A DNA stretch of 64,000 bases, from positions 96,146-160,145 of the forward strand of contig JAFWAC010000024.1 of the NCBI GenBank assembly GCA_017507805.1, read 5' to 3'. This DNA is from Clostridia bacterium. GTDB lineage: Bacteria > Bacillota > Clostridia > Oscillospirales > Acutalibacteraceae. The notes under the pieces were generated by a model. It was given only the letters and a program-made list of their open reading frames with translations, was not told where the DNA came from and searched no databases. Shown here piece after piece: positions 36,983-44,222 of the stretch. The translations under genes were made by a program, and so were the position numbers. Within the stretch, counting starts at the first letter, position 1. Each line of letters begins with the position of its first letter.

Positions 36983-37112
36983 AAAAAGCCTTTAATACTG
37001 CGGTTTTTCCGCTTTCATATTTTTTAGAAATATGCTAAAATAGGCCTACGACCACATAGTGTCCCACAGTTGCGGAATTTCTGTAAAAATCCGAGCATAA
37101 AATTGAATAAAT

Positions 37113-37188
37113 CGGGGTGTGGCGCAGTTGGTAGCGCGCGACATTTGGGATGTCGATGCCGCAGGTTCGAACCCTGTCACTCCGACCA
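37113..37188 (+). tRNA. tRNA-Pro, anticodon TGG
   Basis: Full cloverleaf. The acceptor CGGGGTG (37113-37119) pairs with CACTCCG (37178-37184), with one G-T pair. The D arm is GCGC/GCGC; the anticodon stem CGACA/TGTCG encloses loop TTTGGGA with TGG at 37146-37148. The variable loop has five bases; T stem GCAGG/CCTGT encloses TTCGAAC. Discriminator A is followed by encoded CCA (37186-37188). It reads CCA and, by wobble, other proline codons. A terminator follows directly. Probably transcribed from 36655. Confidence 0.95.
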
Positions 37189-37227
37189 AAAATCCTTATT
37201 CGTAAGAATGGGGATTTTTACTTTTTT
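37188..37227 (+). terminator. Intrinsic terminator after tRNA-Pro
   Basis: A 14-bp stem (37188-37201 with 37206-37219, two T-G pairs) closes on a GTAA loop and is followed by a run of six T. Its first base is the final A of the tRNA CCA end, leaving almost no trailer. Confidence 0.9.
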
Positions 37228-37242
37228 ACTATTCACTTTTCA

Positions 37243-37313
37243 CTCTTCACTATTCTCTGCGATTTTTGATAGAGGATTTTTGGAAGTAATAAGTAATAGT
37301 GAATAGTGAAGAG
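37243..37313. repeat. 13-bp inverted repeat downstream of the tRNA
   Basis: CTCTTCACTATTC at 37243-37255 and its exact reverse complement at 37301-37313, 45 bases apart. Each arm is part of a longer stretch of related ACTATTCACT-like words. It has no coding content. Confidence 0.6.
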
Positions 37314-37353
37314 GTTTGGTGTCTGCTTCGCAGACGTATTTATAATGTTTTGC

Positions 37354-37382
37354 AAAATGCCGATTTCGGCATTTTCTTTTTT
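37354..37382 (+). terminator. Terminator-like hairpin with T-run
   Basis: AAAATGCCG (37354-37362) pairs with CGGCATTTT (37367-37375) around ATTT, followed by CTTTTTT. A smaller hairpin (GTCTGC-TTC-GCAGAC, 37321-37335) lies just before it. No gene ends nearby, so it may be a second stop for the tRNA transcript. Confidence 0.55.
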
Positions 37383-37496
37383 GCGCTAGTTTATATATTT
37401 TCACATTCTCCAGTCGAATTTTTACTGATTAAAACTATTAAACAAACAAATAACATCACTCCTTTCTTGTTTGTTGTTATCATAAAACAGCACATA

Positions 37497-37525
37497 TTTA
37501 CTATTGCATGATTTTATGGTATAAT
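37497..37525 (+). promoter_or_regulatory. Extended -10 promoter of the orphan gene
   Basis: TTTACT at 37497-37502, 17 bases, then TATAAT at 37520-37525 preceded by TGG, an extended -10 form. Transcription would start about 35 bases before the ATG at 37567. Confidence 0.65.
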
Positions 37526-37566
37526 ACTTTATAAAAATATGGTTTAACTAGAAATGAGGTAAACGT

Positions 37567-38055
37567 ATGATTTATTGCGATTACAAATATAACTATGCTG
37601 ACTATGATTTTAGAAATTACGCCTTTATTGAAAATGAAGATCATCAAGATATTAATCCTGCGGTTGTTAAAATTCTTGACAAAAGAACCCATGCTATAAT
37701 CTCTTCGTTTGATAATCATCTGAAGACCGAATACAAAAAAATTGTTCTTGACAAATATAATTATATTTACATATTCGACAATAAATATGTAATATTTGCC
37801 GGGATGATGTATCGCCGTTGGCCGTACTTGGATAAAACAATGTACACAAAAGAAACTGATGACTATTATTTAAACAGAAATTTTCCCTTTGTATTTTGCG
37901 AGTTAATTTATAGTGAATTAGATATTCTTGATTTGGAAGTATTTGCCAAACAAATAAATCATCAATTTCCAGCGCACCAACACGCCCTAGAACTTTTTTC
38001 TATTCGTTTATGGCGATTTTTAGCCGTTTCCGTTACTGACGGAAATCCTTTTTAA
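37567..38055 (+). CDS. Orphan hypothetical protein, 162 residues
   Basis: I do not recognise this protein. It has no signal peptide, transmembrane helix or known motif. It is rich in Tyr, Asp, Asn and Phe, especially in the first third (YCDYKYNYADYDF) and near residues 92-112. The pattern is that of a small soluble alpha/beta protein. ATG start with GAGG eight bases upstream; the gene has its own promoter (37497) and terminator (38123), so it is a single-gene unit. It is more AT-rich than the sugar genes on either side and lies in the tRNA-Pro island between the arms of an imperfect inverted repeat. This suggests acquisition by transfer, but no mobility gene accompanies it. Confidence 0.65.
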   Translation: MIYCDYKYNYADYDFRNYAFIENEDHQDINPAVVKILDKRTHAIISSFDNHLKTEYKKIVLDKYNYIYIFDNKYVIFAGMMYRRWPYLDKTMYTKETDDYYLNRNFPFVFCELIYSELDILDLEVFAKQINHQFPAHQHALELFSIRLWRFLAVSVTDGNPF

Positions 38056-38122
38056 ACATCTTATTTCCACTAATTCCGTTAATTCCGAATCTATCTATGG
38101 GATGCTATGTGGTCGTAAAATG

Positions 38123-38165
38123 AACACCGCAAGTAAGATTTTTTGTCTTGCTCGCGGTGTTTTTG
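38123..38165 (+). terminator. Intrinsic terminator of the orphan gene
   Basis: ACACCGC-A-AGTAAGA (38124-38138) pairs with TCTTGCT-C-GCGGTGT (38146-38160), one mismatch and one G-T pair, around a seven-base T-rich loop. A run of T follows at 38161-38164. It lies 68 bases after the stop of the 162-residue gene. Confidence 0.85.
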
Positions 38166-38320
38166 TAAATATATTGAAATTTGGAAATATGGTATAGCGG
38201 TGCAAAATTTCCACCGCTATAAAACAAAGATTAGGATTGTGGAGAAGTAGGAATTAGATTGTTGATTTTTTATTTAAAGCTTATTTATTTCATTAAGTAA
38301 ATGCTTCTTAACATCTGTGA

Positions 38321-38615
38321 TGTATTATTGATGACGATGTAGCAGAACTGCCTGAAGAAGTACTTTTTCAGTAAGTATTGCTACGGCAGATATATTAATT
38401 TGCGAATACTTAAGGGCGGATATTCCTATTGATAATACCTTTCAGAGGATGAACTCCACACCTGCTACAGTGCGGAACTTAAGGGCAAAGGATTATTGGA
38501 AGTGGGACTTGATGCTGATAAAGTTATTTTTGATGATAACGTTAATCTTTGTACGCTTATAATTAACGGAAATACAATACAGGCAGAATATGTAAGCTAC
38601 CTAAATGGCGAATAA
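38321..38615 (+). pseudogene. Remains of a decayed gene
   Basis: Two frames hold protein-like pieces broken by stops. Frame 2 from 38321 reads DDDVAELPEEVLFQ then stop. The other frame resumes at 38370, meets TGA and TAA at 38430-38435, then continues from 38436 for 59 codons (SEDELHTCYSAELKGKG, VIFDDNVNLC, IQAEYVSYLNGE) to a TAA at 38613. No start or ribosome site is seen. The family is not recognisable. Confidence 0.4.
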
Positions 38616-38617
38616 AA

Positions 38618-39547
38618 TTATATGATATCCTTGGATTGCAATATAGCGTTTCGGTAATCAGTTGGTGAAATTTTAAAAAAGTTGGAAAATGCTTTGCTGA
38701 ATGCATAGACAGAAGAATAATTCAGTTTAGTTGCGATTTCGGAAATATTTAATTCGTTTTCTAAAAGCAAAATTTCTGCCACATTCATTTTCTTTTTATG
38801 AAAATAAGAAGACAAAGATTGATTTGTGGTTTTGCGGAATGTGTTTGAAAGATAACCGTAGCTATAGCCTGTAATTTTTGATAGGTCATCGAGACTTTTT
38901 ATGGAATATATATGTGTATCGATGTAGTTTATCAGATTATAACTTAATTCTTCCGTATGTGTTATTTTATATGATGTTTTTTTAGGTTTGACTTTTTGAA
39001 AATTCTGTATAAGGTAAATGAGAGTTTGAGTGAAAATTGAAAGCAATAACTGTTCAGTAAATTCGGTTTTATTATCAAGTTCTGAAATTGCATTGCCTAT
39101 AAGCCAATTGATTTTATCGTCGCATATTGTACGGTTGTTTGGGGCGTTATGAGTCATTGAAATATTATCAAATTCTTTTATGAAGTTTTCGTTTTCAGTA
39201 GCGAATGACATAAAATAAAAATTTAAAATATTTTCTGAATCGGATTCTATTTTGTGAGAATCAAAGGGCAAGGAAAGGTATATATCTCCCTTTTTAACCC
39301 TTACAGGATAATTATTCGTAGTGATAACCCCTTCACCGTCGGTAATTACCGTTAGCTCAAAAAAGTTTTTATGAATATGGGTATCAATAAGGGTATTAGT
39401 GGTTCCGTGATATTTACCTATCTGAAAAATATAGAAGGTATCGCAGATAAGGGGATTGTCAAAAAAGTTCTTATCATAATGGTATTTTACGCTTGTACTT
39501 TTTTTAAAAAGCGACGGATCCCAGAAATATTTATTGTTCGATTCCAT
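38618..39547 (-). CDS. AraC-family transcriptional regulator
   Basis: DNA-binding regulator of about 309 residues. The N-terminal half (about 35-135) looks like a cupin ligand-binding domain (HIHKNFFELTVITDGEG, KKGDIYLSLPFDSHKI). The C-terminal hundred residues carry the two helix-turn-helix units of the AraC family (SLDDLSKITGYSYGYLSNTF and LNISEIATKLNYSSVYAFSK, then the FKISPTDYR close). Two in-frame ATGs exist; I use the inner one because AAAGG is nine bases upstream of it, while the outer ATG at 39556 abuts that site. It is the only minus-strand protein gene and is divergent from the operon at 39785. It most likely activates that operon in response to a sugar. Confidence 0.92.
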   Translation of the reverse strand: MESNNKYFWDPSLFKKSTSVKYHYDKNFFDNPLICDTFYIFQIGKYHGTTNTLIDTHIHKNFFELTVITDGEGVITTNNYPVRVKKGDIYLSLPFDSHKIESDSENILNFYFMSFATENENFIKEFDNISMTHNAPNNRTICDDKINWLIGNAISELDNKTEFTEQLLLSIFTQTLIYLIQNFQKVKPKKTSYKITHTEELSYNLINYIDTHIYSIKSLDDLSKITGYSYGYLSNTFRKTTNQSLSSYFHKKKMNVAEILLLENELNISEIATKLNYSSVYAFSKAFSNFFKISPTDYRNAILQSKDII

Positions 39548-39602
39548 ATCATTCATCCTTTCAACAATATAATTTTACCATAAAGGATGTAAAAAAGCAA
39601 AG

Positions 39603-39646
39603 AAATATTAAAAAATTTCCATTTTTTTGAATAAATATTAAAAAAT
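39603..39646. promoter_or_regulatory. 14-bp direct repeats, candidate AraC operator
   Basis: AAATATTAAAAAAT occurs at 39603-39616 and again at 39633-39646, exactly 30 bases apart, about three helical turns. The second copy ends 26 bases before the -35 box at 39673. Tandem sites just upstream of -35 suit activation by AraC-type proteins. The AT-rich composition makes chance repetition possible. Confidence 0.45.
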
Positions 39647-39672
39647 GATAAATTATTGATTAAGTGATGACA

Positions 39673-39701
39673 TTTACTAAACGTATGACACTAAGTATAA
39701 T
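39673..39701 (+). promoter_or_regulatory. Promoter of the long operon at 39785
   Basis: TTTACT at 39673-39678, 17 bases, TATAAT at 39696-39701. The -35 box has four of six consensus bases, fitting an activator-dependent promoter. The leader is about 75 bases and contains the near-palindrome TTGCATATGTGCAA at 39743-39756. Confidence 0.6.
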
Positions 39702-39784
39702 GTAATTGTAGGATATTACATAAAGTGGATTTGTTATTCAATTTGCATATGTGCAAGTTGATTCATTAGAAAGGAGTAGTTTAT

Positions 39785-42700
39785 TTGAAGATACTAAAAA
39801 GAATGATTGGAGTAATATGTGCAATATGCATTTTGCTTTCGAGTTTTTGGATAGGAGCAGTTTATGCAGATGATGAGACAAATATTCTCAGTGATAATTC
39901 TGAAATGTCTATTTCGGTTCATCAAGTTGCCATTGACCGCCTTGATTGGGCTAAAACACAGTTCAGCTATGAAGGCAAAGCCCTTACAGATGCTTTTGTT
40001 GTGGGAGGCTCTGATATAGAGTCCGCTACAACTATATGGACTGACGGCGACAACAGTAATGTTGCTCATTTTAATTCGAGAAATACTGCAATTACAAATG
40101 CCACTGCTATTTCGGCACAGGAGGCTGCAACGAGAAGATTAGCATTGAAAATTGATTTAGGCGGTCACTATGATGCTTCGCTATTAAAAATAAGTGTGCA
40201 GAACGGAGGCTGGGCGGCAGCAAGGAGAATATTCAGTTACAATGTTTACGGCACTAAGGAATATTCTGAAAGCACTATACTTGATGATGATAATTTAATA
40301 GGCAGTTTTATTGTAGATCCTCAGAACTATTACTCAGGCTCTGCAAGAGAAGTGACATTTACAGATGCCAAGTATATCCGTTATGTTGTTATAGTACTGA
40401 ATCTTTTGGGATCAGATCCGGGAATTAAGGATAACACAATACTTACAGATTTGAGTGGTGTTCCGGTAACACCTGCTACAAGTTATTTATTCAGTGATAT
40501 TAACGGTAAGAATGCAGGCTATGACAGATATGCCGGTATACCTTTTATTTCAGAAATTGAGTTAATGGGTAAAAAGAGCCAAGGGGAGCCTAATCCTGAA
40601 CCTGAGAAAAATGTGCTTGTTGATAACAGCAACCTTACTGTAACACCTCATCAGATAAGTATTGACCGTCTTGATTGGACAAAGACAGAGTTTAGTTATG
40701 AGGGAAAGACATTATCGGATGCTTTTGTAGTGGGTGGTTCCGATATTGCCACTGCTAAAACTGTTTGGACAGACAGTGATTACAGTAATGTAGCATATAC
40801 AAATTCAAAAAATACTCCGATTTCTCCAGCGGGCGCAATTTCTGCAAAGGAAGCGGCAACAAGAAGATTAGCTATAAAGTTAGACCTTGGCGGTTATTAC
40901 GAGGCCTCTCTCCTTAAAATAGGCGTACAAAACGGCGGCTGGGCAACAGCACGAAGAATATTGAGTTACAATGTTTACGGTACAGAAGAATACAATGAGG
41001 CTACCATGCTAAAGGATGAAAATCTTATCGGATCCTTTATTGCAGACGGTCAGAATTATTATCAAGGTACGCCCAGAGAGGCAACGCTTACGGGTGCATC
41101 AAAAATCCGTTATGTGGTAATAGTATTCAACCTTTTGGGTTCCGACCCCGGACTTAAGGATAATACAATACTGACCGACCTGACTGATGTTACTGTTACA
41201 CCTGCTACAAGTTATATTTTTGCTGATGTTAATGGTAGTAACAAAGGCTACGATGCCTATGCGGGAATACCTTTTATTTCTGAGATAGAACTTATAGGCA
41301 GATTAGTTGAAAAGGTTCCTGAGATTGTGCCCGAGAAGAATGTTGTTGTAAATAACAGCAGAGTTTCGATAACACCCCATCAGATAAGTATTGACCGTCT
41401 TGATTGGACAAAGACCGAGTTTAGTTATGAAGGTAAAACACTTGAAGACGGTTTCGTTGTAGGTGGATATAGTCAAGAAGAAGCAACTGATATCTGGACC
41501 GACTCAAACGGTAGCAATGTTGCTTATATTAATTCGAGAAATACTGCCATTTCACCTGCGGGTGCTATTTCGGCACAAGAGGTAGCAACCAGAAGACTTG
41601 CTTTGAAATTGGATTTAGGCGATTACTATGAAGCCTCTCTTATAAAGGTTGCAGTTCAGAATGGCGGCTGGGCGGCGGCAAGAAGAATATTCAGTTACAA
41701 TGTGTACGGAACTGAAAATTATGATGCGGTTACAATACTTAATGACGAAAATCTTTTGGGTACATATATGTCAAACGGGGACGATTATTATCTGGCTTCT
41801 GCCCGCGAGGCGGCACTTACGGGTGCTTCCAAAATCCGTTATGTGGTAATAGTATTCAATCTTTTAGGCTCAGACCCCGGACTTAAGGATAATACAATTC
41901 TTACCGATTTGACAGATGTTCCCGTAACCTTGCCAACTAATGCTATTTTCTGTGATTTGAACGGTAAAAATATGGGCTATGATGCTTATGCAGGCATTCC
42001 GTTTATTTCTGAAATAGAACTTATAGGAAGATTCGTTTCAGCCGCAGATACGGATGATAAAGACGATAATGAAAAAGACGATGAGGAAGAAGATGATGAT
42101 AAGGATACCGATACCGATATTAATACCGATGTAAACATCCTTTCCAAAAATCCTTATGCAAAAATCACGACTCATCAGGTTGAAATTGACCTGCTGGATT
42201 GGACAGCAAGTTCATTCAGCTATAACGGCAAAGTGCTTAAAGATGCCTATGTTGTTGGAGGACTTTCCGCAAATATTGACAAGCAGACTAATGATATTTT
42301 TGCTACAGAAACTTGGATAAACGGTTCTAAAAGTGATTTTATAAGATTTAATTCAAAGGAATTCTGGGATGCGTCAGCTGATGCAGTACCGCCTACAGCA
42401 GCAGAAATAGCCAAGAGAAGATTGGCGGTAAAGATTGATTTGGGAGGGCTTTGTGATGTTTCTGAGATTAAGATATCGTCACATAATGCTTCTTGGGCGG
42501 CTGCAAGAAGAATCTTTAGCTACAATGTATATGCAAGTGCTATGGATGATAAGAATGTTCTGAATGATGATCATCTTGTAGGCGCGTTTATGGTAGACGG
42601 CTCTAATTTCTATTCTGCTGATTCCCGCGTTGCAGAGGTTAAGACTAACGGCAAGGTGCAATATTTGGTAGTTGTATTTAATCTTTTAGGCTCTGACCCC

Positions 42701-44203
42701 GGTGTTTACAAGAATACTATTATGACTGATTTGACAGGAGTTTCCGTAAAACCTGCTACAAGTTATTTGTTTGAAGACTTAAAGGCTTCAAATTCTGAGG
42801 GAAGCGGATATGTAAAATTTGCAGGTGCCCCTTGGATTTCTGAAATAGAGGTTATGGGTAAATCTGATATTAAACCTGTAGAAGAGGAAGAGGAAAAGAA
42901 AATTGTTCTTACAGGAAGTAATATATTATCAGGTAACAGCAATGTAAAGGCATGGATATTATCGACAGGATTTGATTTCTCTTGGGATGCGGCTTATCCG
43001 TTTACATATAACACAGATACTACTCTTGATAAAGAAAATTTCTCAAAGACAGAGATGGAAAAGCTTAAGGATTGCTTTAACGGTAAATATGATGATTTGT
43101 TCTTACATCAGCTTTCAGGTGGCGGCGGAACCTCTCACCGCAGAGGTATACTCATTGACCTTGGCGACTACTATGATTTGAATGGTATTAAGCTGTTTAT
43201 TCCCGATGATAAGGATGCTAAGGACGATACAAGCCAGATCACATATCTCAGAAGGTATTTGTATAACTATTCTGTATACGGCGGAGTTATAGATAACGAA
43301 AAGATACTGCTTAACCCCATAGGCTACGGTGGAGAAGCATACGAATTTGAGCAGAGAAAAAAAAGAGCGCTTACGGCGAATGATGTAACGGCTTCGGGGT
43401 ATAAGCATAAATCTGAGTTCACCTCAGAGCTGACATCTTCAGACTCAGTAAGATATCTGGTTGTTATGTTTGATAAATTGGGTGCCGATGTAGGAAATCT
43501 TAACGATACAAAATTCAATACAACCATTACCGGAACAAAAAATGCTCTGCCTGGATGCAGTTGGGCAAATTCAGCCTTCGCATTAAGTGAAATTGAGGTT
43601 TACGGTAAGAAGGGAACCAATCCGACTCAAACCTTGGTTGAAACAAACGAGGAATATGGTGTTGCCGTTGAGGTGGTTACCTATGCAAACAGTGAAAAGC
43701 TTGAAAAAATTAATATAACCGCGGCACCTATGGATGAAAGCCAGAAGGGTGTATTAATGGAATACGGTCTTACTTCAGCATTTGGGATGTTCAATATTGA
43801 ATTTTTAAATGCAAGTGGTAAGCCTGCAAATATGGAGGGAAGACTTGTAACCATCAAGTTTAAAATGGAAATGGGTGATGAAATGCTCTTTACTCTTGAT
43901 GAGGCAGGCAATTTAATTCCATTGGATAGTGAGCTTTATTCTATAGAGGACGATTCGCTTGTTTATTCCTCAGAAGGAGAAAATATTATTTGCAATTTCT
44001 TGGTTGCTACTACCGATTACGGTGAAGATGTGGAAACGGAAAAAGAACCTGAGGCTGATACAGATATCGAAAAAGTAGTATCTGTTCCTGAAAAGAATTC
44101 GGATTTACCGTGGCTGATAGGTGGCGGAGTATATAACGCACTGATGATTTCCCTCGGCATTATTTTGATAATTCTTTATAAGAAGAAAAAAATATTCAAA
44201 TAA
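39785..44203 (+). CDS. Membrane-anchored protein with tandem discoidin-like repeats
   Basis: Surface protein of 1472 residues. Signal peptide 1-28, then three very similar units of 243 residues (about 30-758), a fourth (about 781-1030) after an acidic D/E-rich linker, and a divergent fifth (about 1045-1280). Each unit contains ATRRLA(L/I)K(I/L)DLG, NGGWA(A/T)ARRI, YNVYG and LLGSDPG. Each closes with a SEIE(L/V) strand plus G, as in galactose-binding-like (F5/8C) folds. A further beta region (about 1290-1425) precedes a transmembrane helix (about 1440-1465) and a lysine-rich tail. No catalytic motif. TTG start with AGGAG eight bases upstream. First gene of the AraC-linked operon; probably a glycan-binding surface protein. 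The partial protein at 62995 shares its repeats. Confidence 0.75.
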   Translation: MKILKRMIGVICAICILLSSFWIGAVYADDETNILSDNSEMSISVHQVAIDRLDWAKTQFSYEGKALTDAFVVGGSDIESATTIWTDGDNSNVAHFNSRNTAITNATAISAQEAATRRLALKIDLGGHYDASLLKISVQNGGWAAARRIFSYNVYGTKEYSESTILDDDNLIGSFIVDPQNYYSGSAREVTFTDAKYIRYVVIVLNLLGSDPGIKDNTILTDLSGVPVTPATSYLFSDINGKNAGYDRYAGIPFISEIELMGKKSQGEPNPEPEKNVLVDNSNLTVTPHQISIDRLDWTKTEFSYEGKTLSDAFVVGGSDIATAKTVWTDSDYSNVAYTNSKNTPISPAGAISAKEAATRRLAIKLDLGGYYEASLLKIGVQNGGWATARRILSYNVYGTEEYNEATMLKDENLIGSFIADGQNYYQGTPREATLTGASKIRYVVIVFNLLGSDPGLKDNTILTDLTDVTVTPATSYIFADVNGSNKGYDAYAGIPFISEIELIGRLVEKVPEIVPEKNVVVNNSRVSITPHQISIDRLDWTKTEFSYEGKTLEDGFVVGGYSQEEATDIWTDSNGSNVAYINSRNTAISPAGAISAQEVATRRLALKLDLGDYYEASLIKVAVQNGGWAAARRIFSYNVYGTENYDAVTILNDENLLGTYMSNGDDYYLASAREAALTGASKIRYVVIVFNLLGSDPGLKDNTILTDLTDVPVTLPTNAIFCDLNGKNMGYDAYAGIPFISEIELIGRFVSAADTDDKDDNEKDDEEEDDDKDTDTDINTDVNILSKNPYAKITTHQVEIDLLDWTASSFSYNGKVLKDAYVVGGLSANIDKQTNDIFATETWINGSKSDFIRFNSKEFWDASADAVPPTAAEIAKRRLAVKIDLGGLCDVSEIKISSHNASWAAARRIFSYNVYASAMDDKNVLNDDHLVGAFMVDGSNFYSADSRVAEVKTNGKVQYLVVVFNLLGSDPGVYKNTIMTDLTGVSVKPATSYLFEDLKASNSEGSGYVKFAGAPWISEIEVMGKSDIKPVEEEEEKKIVLTGSNILSGNSNVKAWILSTGFDFSWDAAYPFTYNTDTTLDKENFSKTEMEKLKDCFNGKYDDLFLHQLSGGGGTSHRRGILIDLGDYYDLNGIKLFIPDDKDAKDDTSQITYLRRYLYNYSVYGGVIDNEKILLNPIGYGGEAYEFEQRKKRALTANDVTASGYKHKSEFTSELTSSDSVRYLVVMFDKLGADVGNLNDTKFNTTITGTKNALPGCSWANSAFALSEIEVYGKKGTNPTQTLVETNEEYGVAVEVVTYANSEKLEKINITAAPMDESQKGVLMEYGLTSAFGMFNIEFLNASGKPANMEGRLVTIKFKMEMGDEMLFTLDEAGNLIPLDSELYSIEDDSLVYSSEGENIICNFLVATTDYGEDVETEKEPEADTDIEKVVSVPEKNSDLPWLIGGGVYNALMISLGIILIILYKKKKIFK
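39872..42058 (+). repeat. Three tandem 729-bp coding repeats
   Basis: Units begin near 39872, 40601 and 41330 with a fixed 729-bp period, seen by matching positions 39920, 40649 and 41378. Units 2 and 3 share an uninterrupted 38-base match (40649-40686 and 41378-41415) despite free codon choice. That indicates recent duplication or gene conversion. Unit 4 follows after a 66-bp acidic-linker insertion and is more divergent. Confidence 0.8.
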
Positions 44204-44222
44204 ATTTGAAAGGAAAATTACT

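Larger units (their letters stand above)
36379..37112. other. Gene-free stretch before the intact tRNA
   Basis: No credible protein gene. It holds the terminator at 36441, a perfect promoter at 36655, two broken tRNA-Pro copies (36713 and 36905), a GC-rich palindromic sequence between them, and the left arm of an inverted repeat at 37047. I see nothing in 36481-36654 or 36983-37046. Confidence 0.6.
37047..38117. repeat. Imperfect 20-bp inverted repeat bracketing tRNA-Pro and the orphan gene
   Basis: TACGACCACATAGTGTCCCA at 37047-37066 matches the reverse complement of 38098-38117 at 18 of 20 positions. Between the arms lie the intact tRNA, its terminator, the 13-bp repeat and the 162-residue gene. 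No transposase or integrase is present. Confidence 0.45.

Noticed and set aside
36745-37306. Two short open frames across the tRNA cluster
   Set aside because: They translate through the tRNA copies and the palindromic sequence; the reading is an accident of structured RNA genes.
39872-42058. Regular repeats as a CRISPR array
   Set aside because: The period is 729 bp and the repeats are in-frame coding units; there are no short repeats with unique spacers and no cas genes anywhere in the window.
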